64,000 nucleotides of DNA from Actinomadura parmotrematis (GCF_019458805.1 NZ_JAIBOA010000022.1:62001-126000), one strand, 5' to 3'; positions 23,172 through 32,132 are shown, numbered from the stretch's first letter. Numbers and translations: made by a program. Notes: generated from the letters alone by a model not told the origin.

Positions 23172-26108
23172 TTGACCTTCCGGACTCCTGGACTCGGGCG
23201 GCGGGCCGGCACCGGGCGACGCGGGACGGCGCTGCCCGTCCTCGTGGCCCTGACGGTGCTGGTCGCCGCCTACCTGGTGTTCACCGCGATCTGGACGGAC
23301 CTGCTCTGGTACCGCTCGATCGGGACGCCGGCGGCGCGGTTCGGCTCGGTGTACACCACCCGGCTGCGGGCGCAGGCGGTGCTGTTCGCGGGCGCGGGGC
23401 TGCTGATGGCGCTGGTCGTCGGCGCGAACATGGTGATCGCCTACCGGCTGCGGCCGGTGTACCGGCCGCTGTCGGTGGAGCAGCGCGGCCTGGACCGCTA
23501 CCGGGCGCTGATCGAGCCGCGGCGGCGGCTGGTGACGGGGGGCGCGCTGCTGCTGCTGGGACTGCTGACGGGGTCGTCGGTGGCGGGGCGGTGGCCGGTG
23601 TGGCTGGCGTTCCTGCACCGGACGCCGTTCGGGGTGGAGGACCCGGAGTTCCACAAGGACGTGTCGTTCTACGTCTTCACCTACCCGTTCCTGCGGCTGC
23701 TGCTCGGCGTGGTGTTCGCGACGGTGATCCTGTCGCTGGTCGCGGCGGTGATGGTGCACTACCTGTACGGCGGCCTGCAGATCCAGGGGCCGGGCGAGAA
23801 GGCGAGCCTTCCCGCGCGCGCGCACCTGTCGGTGCTGGTCGGCCTGTTCGTGCTGCTGAAGGCGTTCGCCTACTGGTTCGACCGGTACGGCCTCGTGCAC
23901 TCCGAGCGGGGCGTGACGACGGGCGCGTCCTACACCGACGTGAACGCGCTGCTGCCGGCGAAGACGATCCTGGCGGTCATCGCGCTGATCTGCGCGGTGC
24001 TGTTCTTCGTCAACATCGTGCGGCGCGGCATGGTGCTGCCGGGCGCGGGCCTCACGCTGCTGGTGCTGTCGGCGGTGCTGGTCGGCGGCGTGTACCCGCT
24101 GCTCATCCAGCAGTTCCAGGTGCGCCCGGACGAGCAGGCGAAGGAGCGCGCGTTCATCCAGCGCAACATCGACGCGACGCGCGCCGCCTACGGCGTCCAG
24201 GACGTGAAGCCGGAGCCGTACGGGTCGGCGGCCGAGACCGACGGGACGCGGCTGGCCGCGCAGCGCGACACCCTGTCGGGGGTGCGGCTGCTCGACCCGG
24301 CCGTGGTGGGGCCGACGTTCCAGCAGCTCCAGCAGATCCGCGAGTTCTACCGCTTCCCCGACACCCTGGACGTCGACCGCTACGGCGGCCAGGACTCGGT
24401 GGTCGCCGTCCGCGAGCTGTCGGGGGCGCCGCGCGACCAGAAGGGCTGGGTCAAGGACCACCTGATCTACACGCACGGGTACGGGTTCGTGCGGGCGGCC
24501 GGCGACCAGCTGGACGGCGGCAAGCCGGCGTTCAAGCAGCAGGACATGCCGCAGGAGGGGACGCCGGCGCTCGCCCGCCCGCAGGTCTACTTCGGCGAGC
24601 GGTCGGCGCAGTACTCGATCGTCGGCGGCCGGGGGCAGCGCGAGCTGGACTACCCCGACCAGGACCTCGCGGCCGGGCAGGCCGACCACACCTACACCGG
24701 CACCGGCGGCGTGCCGATCGACACCGCCTTCCACAAGCTGCTGTACGCGACGCGCTTCCAGGACAAGAACCTGCTGCTGTCGGGCGCGATCAAGAAGGAC
24801 GCCCGGATCCTGTACGACCGGACGCCGCGCCAGATGGTGCAGCGCGCCGCGCCCTGGCTGACGCTGGACGGCAACCCCTACCCGGTGGCGGTGGGCGGCC
24901 GCATCCTGTGGGTCGTCGACGGCTACACGACGTCCAGCGGCTACCCCTACGCCGAGACCGTCGGGCTGAAGGACGCGACCCGCGACACCGTCACCGACAC
25001 CCGGTCGGCGGTGGCCCGCCAGTCCGACCAGCGGATCAACTACCTGCGCAACGCGGTGAAGGCGACGGTGGACGCCTACGACGGCACCGTCCACCTCTAC
25101 CAGTGGGACGAGGCCGACCCGGTCGCCCGCACCTGGATGAAGGTGTTCAAGGGGACGGTCGAGCCGAAGTCGGCGATCCCGCCGGAGCTGCTGGCGCACC
25201 TGCGCTACCCCGAGGACCTGTTCAAGGTGCAGCGCCGCATCCTCGCCCGCTACCACGTGACGCAGGCCGACTCGTTCTACAACGGGCAGGGCTTCTGGGA
25301 CGTCCCCGAGGACCCGAACCCGGTGAACCGCGGCAAGATCCAGCCGCCGGCCTACCTCAGCCTGCGGATGCCGGAGCCGGACGGCGCCCCGCGCTTCTCG
25401 CTGACCAGCTCGTTCACGCCGCCGCGGCAGGGGTACCTGGCGGCGTTCCTCGCCGCCGACTCGGCGCCGGTGGACGCCGCCGGGAAGCCGAACCCGGACT
25501 ACGGCCGGCTGCGGCTGCTGGAGATGACGACGACGGAGAAGGCCGCGGTGCCGCGCCCGCAGGGACCGGGGCAGGTGCAGAACGCCTTCGAGTCCGATCC
25601 GGAGATCAAGAACCTGCTGTACCCGACGCGCAACTCCGGCACGGTGACCAAGCTCGGGAACCTGCTGACGCTGCCGTTCGCGGGCGGCCTGCTGTACGTC
25701 GAGCCGGTGTTCACGCAGAGCTCGCAGGGCAACCAGCAGCCGTACCCGACGCTCCAGCACGTCCTGGTGAAGTACAACAACGACGTCGCGTCCGGCAAGG
25801 ACCTCACCACGGCGCTCGACCAGCTCTTCGCGATCACGGGCAAGCCGGCGACGGCGGCCGGCGGCGGCTCGCTGACGGCGCGGACCCAGCAGGCGGTCAA
25901 GGAGCTGCAGCAGGCGTTCACCGACTACGAGGCGGCGCAGAAGCGCGGCGACTACCCGGCCATGGGCGAGGCGTGGGCGCGGCTGCGGAAGGCCAAGGAC
26001 GCCCTCGCCGCCCTCCAGCAGCAGGCCCCGGCGGCCGCACCGGCGCCCGGCGCGACGCCCGCGCCGTCGCCCAGCGGGTCGCCGAGCTCGTCGCCCTCCC
26101 CCGGCTGA
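23172..26108 (+). CDS. UPF0182 family large membrane protein
   Basis: A 978-residue protein with about seven N-terminal membrane segments (residues about 20-340: ALPVLVALTVLVAAYLVFTA is the first) and a long extracytoplasmic C-terminal domain. The conserved sequence YRSIGTPAARFG, the VEDPEFHKDVSFYVFTYPF loop and GFWDVPEDPNP are family marks (Rv3193c-like). The last 90 residues are an Ala/Lys/Gln coiled stretch followed by an Ala/Pro/Ser tail. Start ATG-like TTG/ATG choice: the frame opens with TTG at 23172 (MTFRTPG), GGAGGGG lies just before. Function unknown; conserved in actinobacteria and cyanobacteria. Confidence 0.93.
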   Translation: MTFRTPGLGRRAGTGRRGTALPVLVALTVLVAAYLVFTAIWTDLLWYRSIGTPAARFGSVYTTRLRAQAVLFAGAGLLMALVVGANMVIAYRLRPVYRPLSVEQRGLDRYRALIEPRRRLVTGGALLLLGLLTGSSVAGRWPVWLAFLHRTPFGVEDPEFHKDVSFYVFTYPFLRLLLGVVFATVILSLVAAVMVHYLYGGLQIQGPGEKASLPARAHLSVLVGLFVLLKAFAYWFDRYGLVHSERGVTTGASYTDVNALLPAKTILAVIALICAVLFFVNIVRRGMVLPGAGLTLLVLSAVLVGGVYPLLIQQFQVRPDEQAKERAFIQRNIDATRAAYGVQDVKPEPYGSAAETDGTRLAAQRDTLSGVRLLDPAVVGPTFQQLQQIREFYRFPDTLDVDRYGGQDSVVAVRELSGAPRDQKGWVKDHLIYTHGYGFVRAAGDQLDGGKPAFKQQDMPQEGTPALARPQVYFGERSAQYSIVGGRGQRELDYPDQDLAAGQADHTYTGTGGVPIDTAFHKLLYATRFQDKNLLLSGAIKKDARILYDRTPRQMVQRAAPWLTLDGNPYPVAVGGRILWVVDGYTTSSGYPYAETVGLKDATRDTVTDTRSAVARQSDQRINYLRNAVKATVDAYDGTVHLYQWDEADPVARTWMKVFKGTVEPKSAIPPELLAHLRYPEDLFKVQRRILARYHVTQADSFYNGQGFWDVPEDPNPVNRGKIQPPAYLSLRMPEPDGAPRFSLTSSFTPPRQGYLAAFLAADSAPVDAAGKPNPDYGRLRLLEMTTTEKAAVPRPQGPGQVQNAFESDPEIKNLLYPTRNSGTVTKLGNLLTLPFAGGLLYVEPVFTQSSQGNQQPYPTLQHVLVKYNNDVASGKDLTTALDQLFAITGKPATAAGGGSLTARTQQAVKELQQAFTDYEAAQKRGDYPAMGEAWARLRKAKDALAALQQQAPAAAPAPGATPAPSPSGSPSSSPSPG

Positions 26109-26123
26109 CGGGCCCGGCCAGGG

Positions 26124-27224
26124 TCAGCGGCGGCGCTTGCGGGCGCGGCGGATGGCGGCGGCGGCGCCGATCGCGGCGACGGTGGCGCCCGCGGCCGTCG
26201 CCATCGTGGCCTCCTTGCCGCCGACGCGGCGCCCGACGACGGCGTGCCGCCCGGCGGTCTCCTCCATGAGGACGCGGAGCGCGGTGGCGTTGTCGTAGAC
26301 CGGCTTCCAGCCCGCCGCGCGCAGTCGCGCGGCGTCCACGACCCACGGGTAGGCGACGTAGTGCAGGTCGGTGGCGGGCGCCGGCGTCATGCCGAGCCGG
26401 TGCAGGCGCTGCGCCATCCCGAAGGTCAGCGCGGCGGGCAGCTCGAAGGTGCGCTTGCCGGTGATCTCGGCGACCTCGTCCGCGCCGAGCCGCCCCTCGC
26501 AGCCGACCGCGACCGGGCCGGCGAGGCCCGCGGTGACGACGACCTCCAGCGCGGCGGCGAGGTCCTCGATGTGGCAGAACTGCCAGGCGGGGGCCGAGCC
26601 CTTCACCGACAGCAGCCGGGGCGCCTCGAAGTGCCGGGTGATCACGGTGTCGACGCCGGGGCCGACGAGGGCCGCCGGGCGGACCACGGTGACGTCCAGG
26701 CCCGGGTGGACGGCGCCGGCGCCGGCCGCCAGGTCCTCGATCTCCAGGTAGTCGCCGGCGATGCTCTCGTTGGCCTCGGCGAGCAGCGGCGCGTCCTCGG
26801 CCAGCGGGACGGCGTTGCCGGGGCCCGCCCCGTAGACCATGGCGCTCGTCACGAGGACAGCGCGGCGGACGCGGGCGGCCGCGGCGGCCGTCACGACGGT
26901 CTGCGCGCCCCGCACGTTGTGGGTGCGGCGCTCGCGGGGGTCCAGGTCGGGCGAGCGGGCCAGGTCGAGGTGGACGATCACGTCCACGTCCGAGAGCCGC
27001 CCGGACAGCAGCGGGTCGCGGACGTCCGTCACCCGCCAGGTGACGCCCGGCACGTCCCCGCGCTGCGCGTCGATCGCGACGACCTTGCGGACGCCGGCGT
27101 TCTCGGCGAGCCGGGCGGCCAGCAGCCGCCCCGCACCGGAGGCGGCTCCGGTGACGGCCACGACCGGGCCCTTGCTACGCCGAGGGCGAACCTTGCCCGT
27201 TGCCACCGGGGTGCCCCCTTCCAT
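26124..27224 (-). CDS. NAD-dependent epimerase/dehydratase family protein
   Basis: Extended SDR of 366 residues. The nucleotide loop is VTGAASGAGRLLAARLAE near residues 24-41, NVRGAQTVVTAAAAARV is the helix-4 region and the active-site Ser/Tyr lie in LVTSAMVYGAG. The C-terminal about 30 residues (MATAAGATVAAIGAAAAIRR followed by basic residues) look like a hydrophobic membrane anchor with a positive tail, unusual for this class. The sugar or lipid substrate is unknown. Convergent with UPF0182 and divergent from the DUF2342 gene. Confidence 0.88.
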   Translation of the reverse strand: MEGGTPVATGKVRPRRSKGPVVAVTGAASGAGRLLAARLAENAGVRKVVAIDAQRGDVPGVTWRVTDVRDPLLSGRLSDVDVIVHLDLARSPDLDPRERRTHNVRGAQTVVTAAAAARVRRAVLVTSAMVYGAGPGNAVPLAEDAPLLAEANESIAGDYLEIEDLAAGAGAVHPGLDVTVVRPAALVGPGVDTVITRHFEAPRLLSVKGSAPAWQFCHIEDLAAALEVVVTAGLAGPVAVGCEGRLGADEVAEITGKRTFELPAALTFGMAQRLHRLGMTPAPATDLHYVAYPWVVDAARLRAAGWKPVYDNATALRVLMEETAGRHAVVGRRVGGKEATMATAAGATVAAIGAAAAIRRARKRRR

Positions 27225-27295
27225 GTGTACGCGACTTCGCCGGGACCGGCTAACGTTGCGGATATGAGCCCATCATGCATCCCAGGGGCAAACCG

Positions 27296-28693
27296 ATGAG
27301 TGACACTCCCTTCGGCTTCAACCGGCCGGGCGACGGGGACGACGACCGGCCCAAGGACCCGTTCGGCGCCATGGGCGGCGGCGACATGTCCCAGTTCGCC
27401 GAGATGCTGCACCGGTTCGCCGACATGATCGGCGGCCAGGGGCCGGCGTCCGGCGGCGGACCCGTCAACTGGGACATGGCCAAGAACATCGCCCGGCACA
27501 CCGTGGCCGAGCAGGGCGACCCGTCCATCGTGGACGTCGAGCGCCGCCAGGTGGCCGAGGCGCTCCGCCTCGCCGACCTCTGGCTGGACGAGCACAGCAC
27601 GCTGCCCGCGGGCGTCCGCACCCCGCAGGCGTGGAGCCGCTCGGAGTGGGTCGAGCAGACGCTGCCGGTCTGGGCCAAGGTCTGCGACCCGATCGCGGCC
27701 CGCATGGTCGAGTCGATGGGCGGCGCGCTCGGTGGCGGCGGCCTCGGCGCCGACATCCCCGCCGAGATGCAGGCGATGGCCGGGCCCCTCATCGGCATGG
27801 TCCAGCAGATGGCCGGCGCGATGGTCGCCGGGCAGGCCGGGCAGGCGCTCGGCGCCCTGGCCCGCGAGGTCGTCGGGTCCACCGACGTCGGCCTGCCGCT
27901 CGCCCCCGACGGCGTGGCGGCGCTGCTGCCGTCCGGGGTGGCGGAGTTCGGCAAGGGCCTGGAGGTCGACGAGGAGGAGGTCCGGCTCTACCTGGCGCTC
28001 CGCGAGGCCGCCCACCAGCGGCTGTTCGCGCACGTCCCGTGGATCCGCAGCCACCTGCTCGGCGCCGTCGAGGACTACGCGCGCGGCATCACCGTCGACC
28101 TGTCGGGCATCGAGGACGCCGTGCAGGGCGTCGACCTCGCCGACCCCGAGGCGCTGCAGCGCGCGCTCGGCGGCGAGATCTCGCTCCAGCCGGAGGAGAC
28201 CCCGCAGCAGAAGGCGGCGCTCGCCCGCCTGGAGACGGCGCTCGCGCTCGTCGAGGGCTGGGTGGACACGGTGGTCAACCAGGCCGCCGAGGGGCGCCTG
28301 CCGAACGCGGTGAAGCTGGCCGAGGCGGTGCGGCGGCGCCGCGCCACCGGCGGCCCCGCCGAGCGGACGTTCGCCACGCTCGTCGGCCTGGAGCTGCGGC
28401 CCCGCCGCCTCCGCGAGGCCGCGACGCTGTGGCAGGAGCTCACCAAGGCGCGCGGCACGTCCGGGCGGGACGCGCTCTGGGAGCACCCCGACCTGCTGCC
28501 GACCGCCGACGACCTGAACGACCCGTCCGGCTTCGCGCACGGCAGGCCCGAGCTCGACGCCATCGGCGACCTCGACATCGACCAGCTGGCCAAGGACCTG
28601 TCCGAGGGCGGCCCGGCCGCCGAGAGGGACGAGAAGGACGGGGACGGCGACGATCCCGGCGAGGCCGGCGGCGACCCGGGGAAGCGGCCGTGA
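27296..28693 (+). CDS. DUF2342 family protein (annotated as zinc-dependent metalloprotease family)
   Basis: A 465-residue Rv3195-like protein. ATG 27296 (MSDTPFGFNRPG) is preferred over 27275. Typical features: Gly/Met-rich N-terminus, VNWDMAKNIARHTVAEQGDP, ALRLADLWLDEHSTLP, WVEQTLPVWAKVCDPIA and the C-terminal VGLELRPRRLREAATLWQEL and DALWEHPDLLPTADDL blocks. Although relatives are called metalloproteases, I find no HExxH; the equivalent area reads LALVEGWVDTVVNQA, so protease activity is doubtful. Its TGA overlaps the next small gene (GTGA). Function unknown; conserved beside UPF0182/YlbL. Confidence 0.9.
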   Translation: MSDTPFGFNRPGDGDDDRPKDPFGAMGGGDMSQFAEMLHRFADMIGGQGPASGGGPVNWDMAKNIARHTVAEQGDPSIVDVERRQVAEALRLADLWLDEHSTLPAGVRTPQAWSRSEWVEQTLPVWAKVCDPIAARMVESMGGALGGGGLGADIPAEMQAMAGPLIGMVQQMAGAMVAGQAGQALGALAREVVGSTDVGLPLAPDGVAALLPSGVAEFGKGLEVDEEEVRLYLALREAAHQRLFAHVPWIRSHLLGAVEDYARGITVDLSGIEDAVQGVDLADPEALQRALGGEISLQPEETPQQKAALARLETALALVEGWVDTVVNQAAEGRLPNAVKLAEAVRRRRATGGPAERTFATLVGLELRPRRLREAATLWQELTKARGTSGRDALWEHPDLLPTADDLNDPSGFAHGRPELDAIGDLDIDQLAKDLSEGGPAAERDEKDGDGDDPGEAGGDPGKRP

Positions 28694-28869
28694 ACCCGCG
28701 GCCGAGGTCCCACGTGAGCGGCTGCCTGCTGGAGCCGGCGTCCGCCACCGTCGTGGTCCGGCGCCGGCTGGCCCGCTCCGGGCTCTGCTGGGAGCGGCCG
28801 CTCGACCAGGAGCGCCGCCGCCGGCACTCGGCGTACAACTCCCGGTACCCGCGCGTCGGGCGGACATGA
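28690..28869 (+). CDS. Small coupled ORF, 59 residues, hypothetical
   Basis: GTG at 28690 overlaps the upstream stop by four bases (GTGA), and its TGA overlaps the NUDIX start by four bases (ATGA). Such double coupling is strong evidence of translation. The protein is Arg-rich and basic (SGCLLEPASATVVVRRRLAR, then SGLCWERPLDQERRRRHSAY) with two Cys but no known domain, membrane segment or signal peptide. Function unknown; it may bind nucleic acid or a partner in the operon. The alternative is that the spacer simply stays open by chance. Confidence 0.6.
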   Translation: MNPRPRSHVSGCLLEPASATVVVRRRLARSGLCWERPLDQERRRRHSAYNSRYPRVGRT

Positions 28870-29432
28870 CGCCGGACCCCGCTCCGCCCGGCGTCCTGCA
28901 CGCCGACGCCGTGGGGCTGCTGGAGGCGTGGCCCGCGCCCGACCCCGGCCAGGACGTGCTGCGCGGGGAGTTCCTCGCGCATCTGGCGGCCCACGCCGAC
29001 GGCATGTGGCGCGAGTGCGTCCCCGGGCACATCACCGCCAGCACCGCCGTCCTCAGCGACGACGGCGCGCGGGTGCTGCTCACGCTGCACCGCAAGCTGC
29101 GGATGTGGCTGCAGCTCGGCGGCCACTGCGAGCCGGGCGACGTGACGCTCGCGGCGGCCGCGCTGCGCGAGGCCACCGAGGAGTCGGGCGTCCCGGGGCT
29201 CCGCCTGGACCCGGTCCCGGTGGCCCTGGACCGGCACCGGGTGCCCTGCCATCCGGGCGGTTCCTGGCATCTGGACGTGCAGTTCGCGGCGCGCGCCCCG
29301 GCGGGCGCCGAGCCCGCGATCAGCGACGAGTCCGACGACCTGCGCTGGTTCCCGGTGGACGCGCTGCCCGAGTCGGCCGACGCCGCCCTGCGCCGCCTCG
29401 TCGCCCGCGCCACCCCCCGCACGGAGGTGTGA
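28866..29432 (+). CDS. NUDIX hydrolase
   Basis: A 188-residue MutT-like pyrophosphohydrolase. The NUDIX helix is GGHCEPGDVTLAAAALREAT then EESGV, with the REATEESG core intact and one extra residue before it compared with the strict consensus, a variant seen in other actinobacterial members. N-terminal helical part precedes the fold; C-terminal DESDDLRWFPVDALPE is family-like. Third gene of the DUF2342-small ORF-NUDIX set. Substrate (a nucleoside diphosphate derivative) cannot be told. Ends before a long perfect palindrome. Confidence 0.9.
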   Translation: MTPDPAPPGVLHADAVGLLEAWPAPDPGQDVLRGEFLAHLAAHADGMWRECVPGHITASTAVLSDDGARVLLTLHRKLRMWLQLGGHCEPGDVTLAAAALREATEESGVPGLRLDPVPVALDRHRVPCHPGGSWHLDVQFAARAPAGAEPAISDESDDLRWFPVDALPESADAALRRLVARATPRTEV

Positions 29433-29456
29433 CCAGGCGGTCGCCACTCGTCGACT

Positions 29457-29504
29457 TGCGGCGTGTTGGGCACTTTGGATCTCCAAAGTGCCCAACACGC
29501 CGCA
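29457..29504. terminator. Long perfect palindrome between convergent genes
   Basis: 23-bp perfect inverted repeat (29457-29479 with 29482-29504) with a 2-base centre. It lies 24 bases after the NUDIX stop and 23 before the opposing gene stop. It has no T-run. It is best explained as a bidirectional terminator, but its length and exactness also resemble a mobile palindromic element. Confidence 0.65.
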
Positions 29505-29527
29505 TCTCAACTTTCCGTGACCGGGGG

Positions 29528-30142
29528 TCAGTGGCCTTCGAGGAGGGCGCGGGTGCACTCCCAGCCTTCGAGGCCGGGGTCGAGGAGGCGCAGGTCGGCG
29601 GGGGCGCGCAGGCGGTGCCAGGACGGGCCCTGCGGCACCGACCCGGGCTTCGGCGCGGCGGCGCGCAGGCGGCCGAGCGCGTCGGGGGTGTCGAGATCGA
29701 CGTCCTGGAGGGCGCCGGCGAGCCACTCCGGCAGCGGCAGCCGGGCGGCGAGCGCGACGAGCCCTCCCCCGGCGGCCTGGCAGGCGGCCGCGGGCGCGCT
29801 CCCGAGCGCCCGGAACAGCTTGCCGAGGTGCAGCGGCGGCAGGTCGGGGGCGTCGCCCGCCAGCACCACCGCCTCGGCGGCGCCGAGCCCGTGCAGGGCG
29901 GCGAACGCGGCGGGCAGCCCGGACGCGCGGACGACCGGCGTGCCCGGCCAGGTGACCGCCTCGGCGTCGGGCTGGTCGGGCGGGTCGAGGACGAGCGCGG
30001 CGGTGACGAGCGCGAGCCCGGCCGCGACCTCGTAGGCGTCCTCCAGCAGGGCGAGGCGGAACGCGTCGGGGCCGGTGCCCGGCGGCGCGGCGGAACCGCC
30101 CTCGGGGATGGACAGGACCGCGACCCAGCGGGCCTCGGTCAC
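29528..30142 (-). CDS. Conserved protein, possible DUF2064/MobA-like nucleotidyltransferase fold
   Basis: A 204-residue protein starting GTG 30142, coupled to the upstream metallopeptidase by a 4-base overlap (GTGA). The segment AVVLAGDAPDLPPLHLGKLF resembles the GDSPxLP element of DUF2064/MobA-type glycosyl- or nucleotidyltransferases, but the start of the domain lacks the usual P-loop-like GGxSxRMG. It may be a degenerate member of that family. The protein is Ala/Leu/Pro rich without membrane segments. Function not assigned. Confidence 0.65.
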   Translation of the reverse strand: MTEARWVAVLSIPEGGSAAPPGTGPDAFRLALLEDAYEVAAGLALVTAALVLDPPDQPDAEAVTWPGTPVVRASGLPAAFAALHGLGAAEAVVLAGDAPDLPPLHLGKLFRALGSAPAAACQAAGGGLVALAARLPLPEWLAGALQDVDLDTPDALGRLRAAAPKPGSVPQGPSWHRLRAPADLRLLDPGLEGWECTRALLEGH

Positions 30143-30771
30143 CCGGCGGCCTCGTGCCGCAGCCCGCCCGCGGGCTGCAGGTCGCCCCGGTCGAGACCGT
30201 CGTGATCGAGGCCGTCGTGGTCGAGATCGCCGTGGTCGAGATCGCCGTGGGCGAGGTCGCCGTCCTCGGCCATCGGCAGGTGCGCCGCGGCGGCGACGCC
30301 CTCCAGGTAGCCGCGGGCGCGCTCGGTCTTCGGGTAGTTGCCGACCAGGGCCCAGAAGTCGGCGCCGTGCCCGGGGATCTCCAGGTGGGCGAGCTCGTGC
30401 ACCAGCACGTAGTCGACGACCCAGGCCGGCATCCCGCGCAGCCGGGTGGACAGCCGGATGGTGGCGTCGTCGGGCGTGCACGACCCCCAGCGGGTGCGCT
30501 GGTTGTCCACCCAGCGGACGCTCGCCGGCTGCGGGCCGCCCGCCAGGTAGCGGCGCGACAGCTCGCGGGCGCGGGTCTCCAGGTCGGCGTCGCTCGGCCT
30601 GCGGCGGCGCTCGCGTTCGGCGAGGCGCTCCAAGAGGGTGGCGATCCAGCGTTCCTCTTCGGCCTTGCTCAACCGGGACGGCAACATCACGACGACCTTG
30701 TCCCCGTCCCGGTAGGCGGACACCGTCCGCCGACGCCTGCTGCTGCGGCGGACCTCAACGTTAGGGGGCAC
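30139..30771 (-). CDS. YgjP/DUF45 family M48-like metallopeptidase
   Basis: A 210-residue zinc metallopeptidase of the DUF45 (YgjP-like) group. The motif is VHELAHLEIPGHGADFW, with HELAH as zinc ligands/catalytic Glu and the third His in GHGADF; the preceding NQRTRWGSCTP block is also family-typical. I start it at GTG 30771; frames further upstream are open but unconvincing. The last 45 residues are an unusual acidic tail of imperfect five-residue units (GDLDH, GLDHD) encoded by a 15-bp tandem repeat at about 30180-30270. Its stop overlaps the next gene start. Confidence 0.88.
   Translation of the reverse strand: MPPNVEVRRSSRRRRTVSAYRDGDKVVVMLPSRLSKAEEERWIATLLERLAERERRRRPSDADLETRARELSRRYLAGGPQPASVRWVDNQRTRWGSCTPDDATIRLSTRLRGMPAWVVDYVLVHELAHLEIPGHGADFWALVGNYPKTERARGYLEGVAAAAHLPMAEDGDLAHGDLDHGDLDHDGLDHDGLDRGDLQPAGGLRHEAAG
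30180..30270. repeat. 15-bp tandem repeat encoding GLDHD/GDLDH tail
   Basis: Imperfect 15-bp units (TCGAGA/GGCCGTCGTGG-type) about six times, inside the 3' end of the DUF45 metallopeptidase gene. Gives an Asp/His-rich tail that could bind metal. Confidence 0.6.
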
Positions 30772-30987
30772 GCTCGAACCGTACCCAAAAATTTGTCCCC
30801 GCCACAGGGGGCGTTTGCCGTTTTCCCAGGTCAGCACGGATGTTTTTACCTTTGCGCATTGCCCTTCCACTAAAACACCACCCCCTTTCCACCCCACCGG
30901 TCAGCCCTTCACCAGGACCCCTCTCCGCTTCACTTCGCATAGGCGCGGGTACGTACCGTCACAATCGAATTCCGGAAGGAAACCAAA

Positions 30988-31302
30988 GTGAGCGAGAACA
31001 GGACCGCAACGGACCGGAAGGCGTCCGCCGGGCTCGCCGGGCGGCTGGCCGGGGGCGTCGGCGGCGCCCTCGCGGGGCGGGCCGCGAGCCGCGCCCTCCG
31101 GCCGGCCATCACCAGGGCCGCGGCCCGCTTCGGCGTCCCCGCGCGCACGCTGGCGCGGGTGGTGGAGGTGGCGGCGCCGGTCGTGGTGTCGGTCGCCGTC
31201 TCCAAGATCGGCGGCATGCGGGCGAAGCGCGCCGCGCACACCGAGAAGGCGACGCGGTCGGCGCGGAGCGTCGCCACCAGGGGCAAGGCGCTCGCCCGCT
31301 GA
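30988..31302 (+). CDS. Small hypothetical protein, helical, Ala/Arg-rich
   Basis: A 104-residue protein of unknown function. GTG 30988 has AAGGA ten bases upstream. It starts polar (MSENRTATDRKASAGLAGRL), then has a Gly/Ala-rich segment, a moderately hydrophobic stretch VVEVAAPVVVSVAVSKIGGM and a basic tail. Codon use is typical of the genome, supporting a real gene. It is divergent from the DUF45 gene and convergent with the enoyl-CoA hydratase. A membrane-peripheral or nucleic-acid-binding role is possible but not shown. Confidence 0.7.
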   Translation: MSENRTATDRKASAGLAGRLAGGVGGALAGRAASRALRPAITRAAARFGVPARTLARVVEVAAPVVVSVAVSKIGGMRAKRAAHTEKATRSARSVATRGKALAR

Positions 31303-31325
31303 GGCCGCGGGGACCGGCCGGGGCG

Positions 31326-32132
31326 TCAGTCGCCGGTGAAGCGGGGCCGGCGCTTCTCGCGCTGCGCCGCGAGCCCCTCGACCATGTCCCGGGTGGACAT
31401 GGTGACGGGCTGCGCGAGCGACTCCCAGCGGAGCGCGGCCTCGACGTCGGCGTGGCCGCCGCCCGCCAGGGCGACCTTGGTGAGCCGGGTGGCGACGGGC
31501 GCGCACCGCGCGATCTGCCCGGCCGCCTCCAGGGCCGTGTCCAGCACCTGGCCGCGCGGGACGGCGCGGTTGACCAGGCCGAGCGCGGCCGCCTCGGTGC
31601 CGGTGACGGCGCGGCCGGTGAACAGCAGCTCGCGGGCGACCGGCAGCCCGGCGACCTCGGGCAGCAGCCAGGTGGTGGCCATGCCCGGGTGCAGGCCGAG
31701 GGCGGTGAAGGGGACGAGCATCTTGGCGTCCTCGGCCGCGTAGCGCAGGTCGCAGGCGAGCGCGAGCGCGAACCCGGCGCCGACGGCGTGGCCGTTGACG
31801 GCCGCGATCGTCGGCACCTCCAGGTCCCGGATCGCCAGCCACGTCCGGTAGAACTCCAGCATCCGGTCGCGGAGCGGCGGGACGGCGACCGCGCTGGTGT
31901 CGGCGAGCCACGACAGGTCGCCGCCGGAGGTGAACGCCGTCCCGGCGCCCGTCACGACGACGCAGCGCAGGTCCGCGTCGGCGCGGAGCGCCGCCATGGC
32001 GTCCTTCCAGGCGGCGGTCATCTCGTCGGCCATGGCGTTGCGCCGGGCCGGGTCGTTGAGGGTGACCACGGCGGTCCCGTCGTCGCGGCGCTCGACCAGC
32101 AGCGGAGCGGGGGCGGATTCGGTGTCGGGCAT
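31326..32132 (-). CDS. Enoyl-CoA hydratase/isomerase family protein
   Basis: A 268-residue crotonase-fold protein when started at ATG 32132 (MPDTESAPAP). Oxyanion-hole motifs: FTSGGDLSWLAD and AVNGHAVGAGFALALACDLR. One of the two catalytic Glu of true hydratases would lie in the loop LVPFTALGLHPGMATTWLLP, where the usual Glu is replaced (L/H), so activity may be isomerase, hydrolase or another crotonase reaction rather than hydration. The C-terminus QREKRRPRFTGD is family-typical. Convergent with the small hypothetical gene; divergent from the ABC1 kinase. Confidence 0.9.
   Translation of the reverse strand: MPDTESAPAPLLVERRDDGTAVVTLNDPARRNAMADEMTAAWKDAMAALRADADLRCVVVTGAGTAFTSGGDLSWLADTSAVAVPPLRDRMLEFYRTWLAIRDLEVPTIAAVNGHAVGAGFALALACDLRYAAEDAKMLVPFTALGLHPGMATTWLLPEVAGLPVARELLFTGRAVTGTEAAALGLVNRAVPRGQVLDTALEAAGQIARCAPVATRLTKVALAGGGHADVEAALRWESLAQPVTMSTRDMVEGLAAQREKRRPRFTGD

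Noticed and set aside
30180..30270. Possible CRISPR-like array
   Set aside because: 15-bp units without spacers lie inside a coding frame; they encode a peptide repeat.
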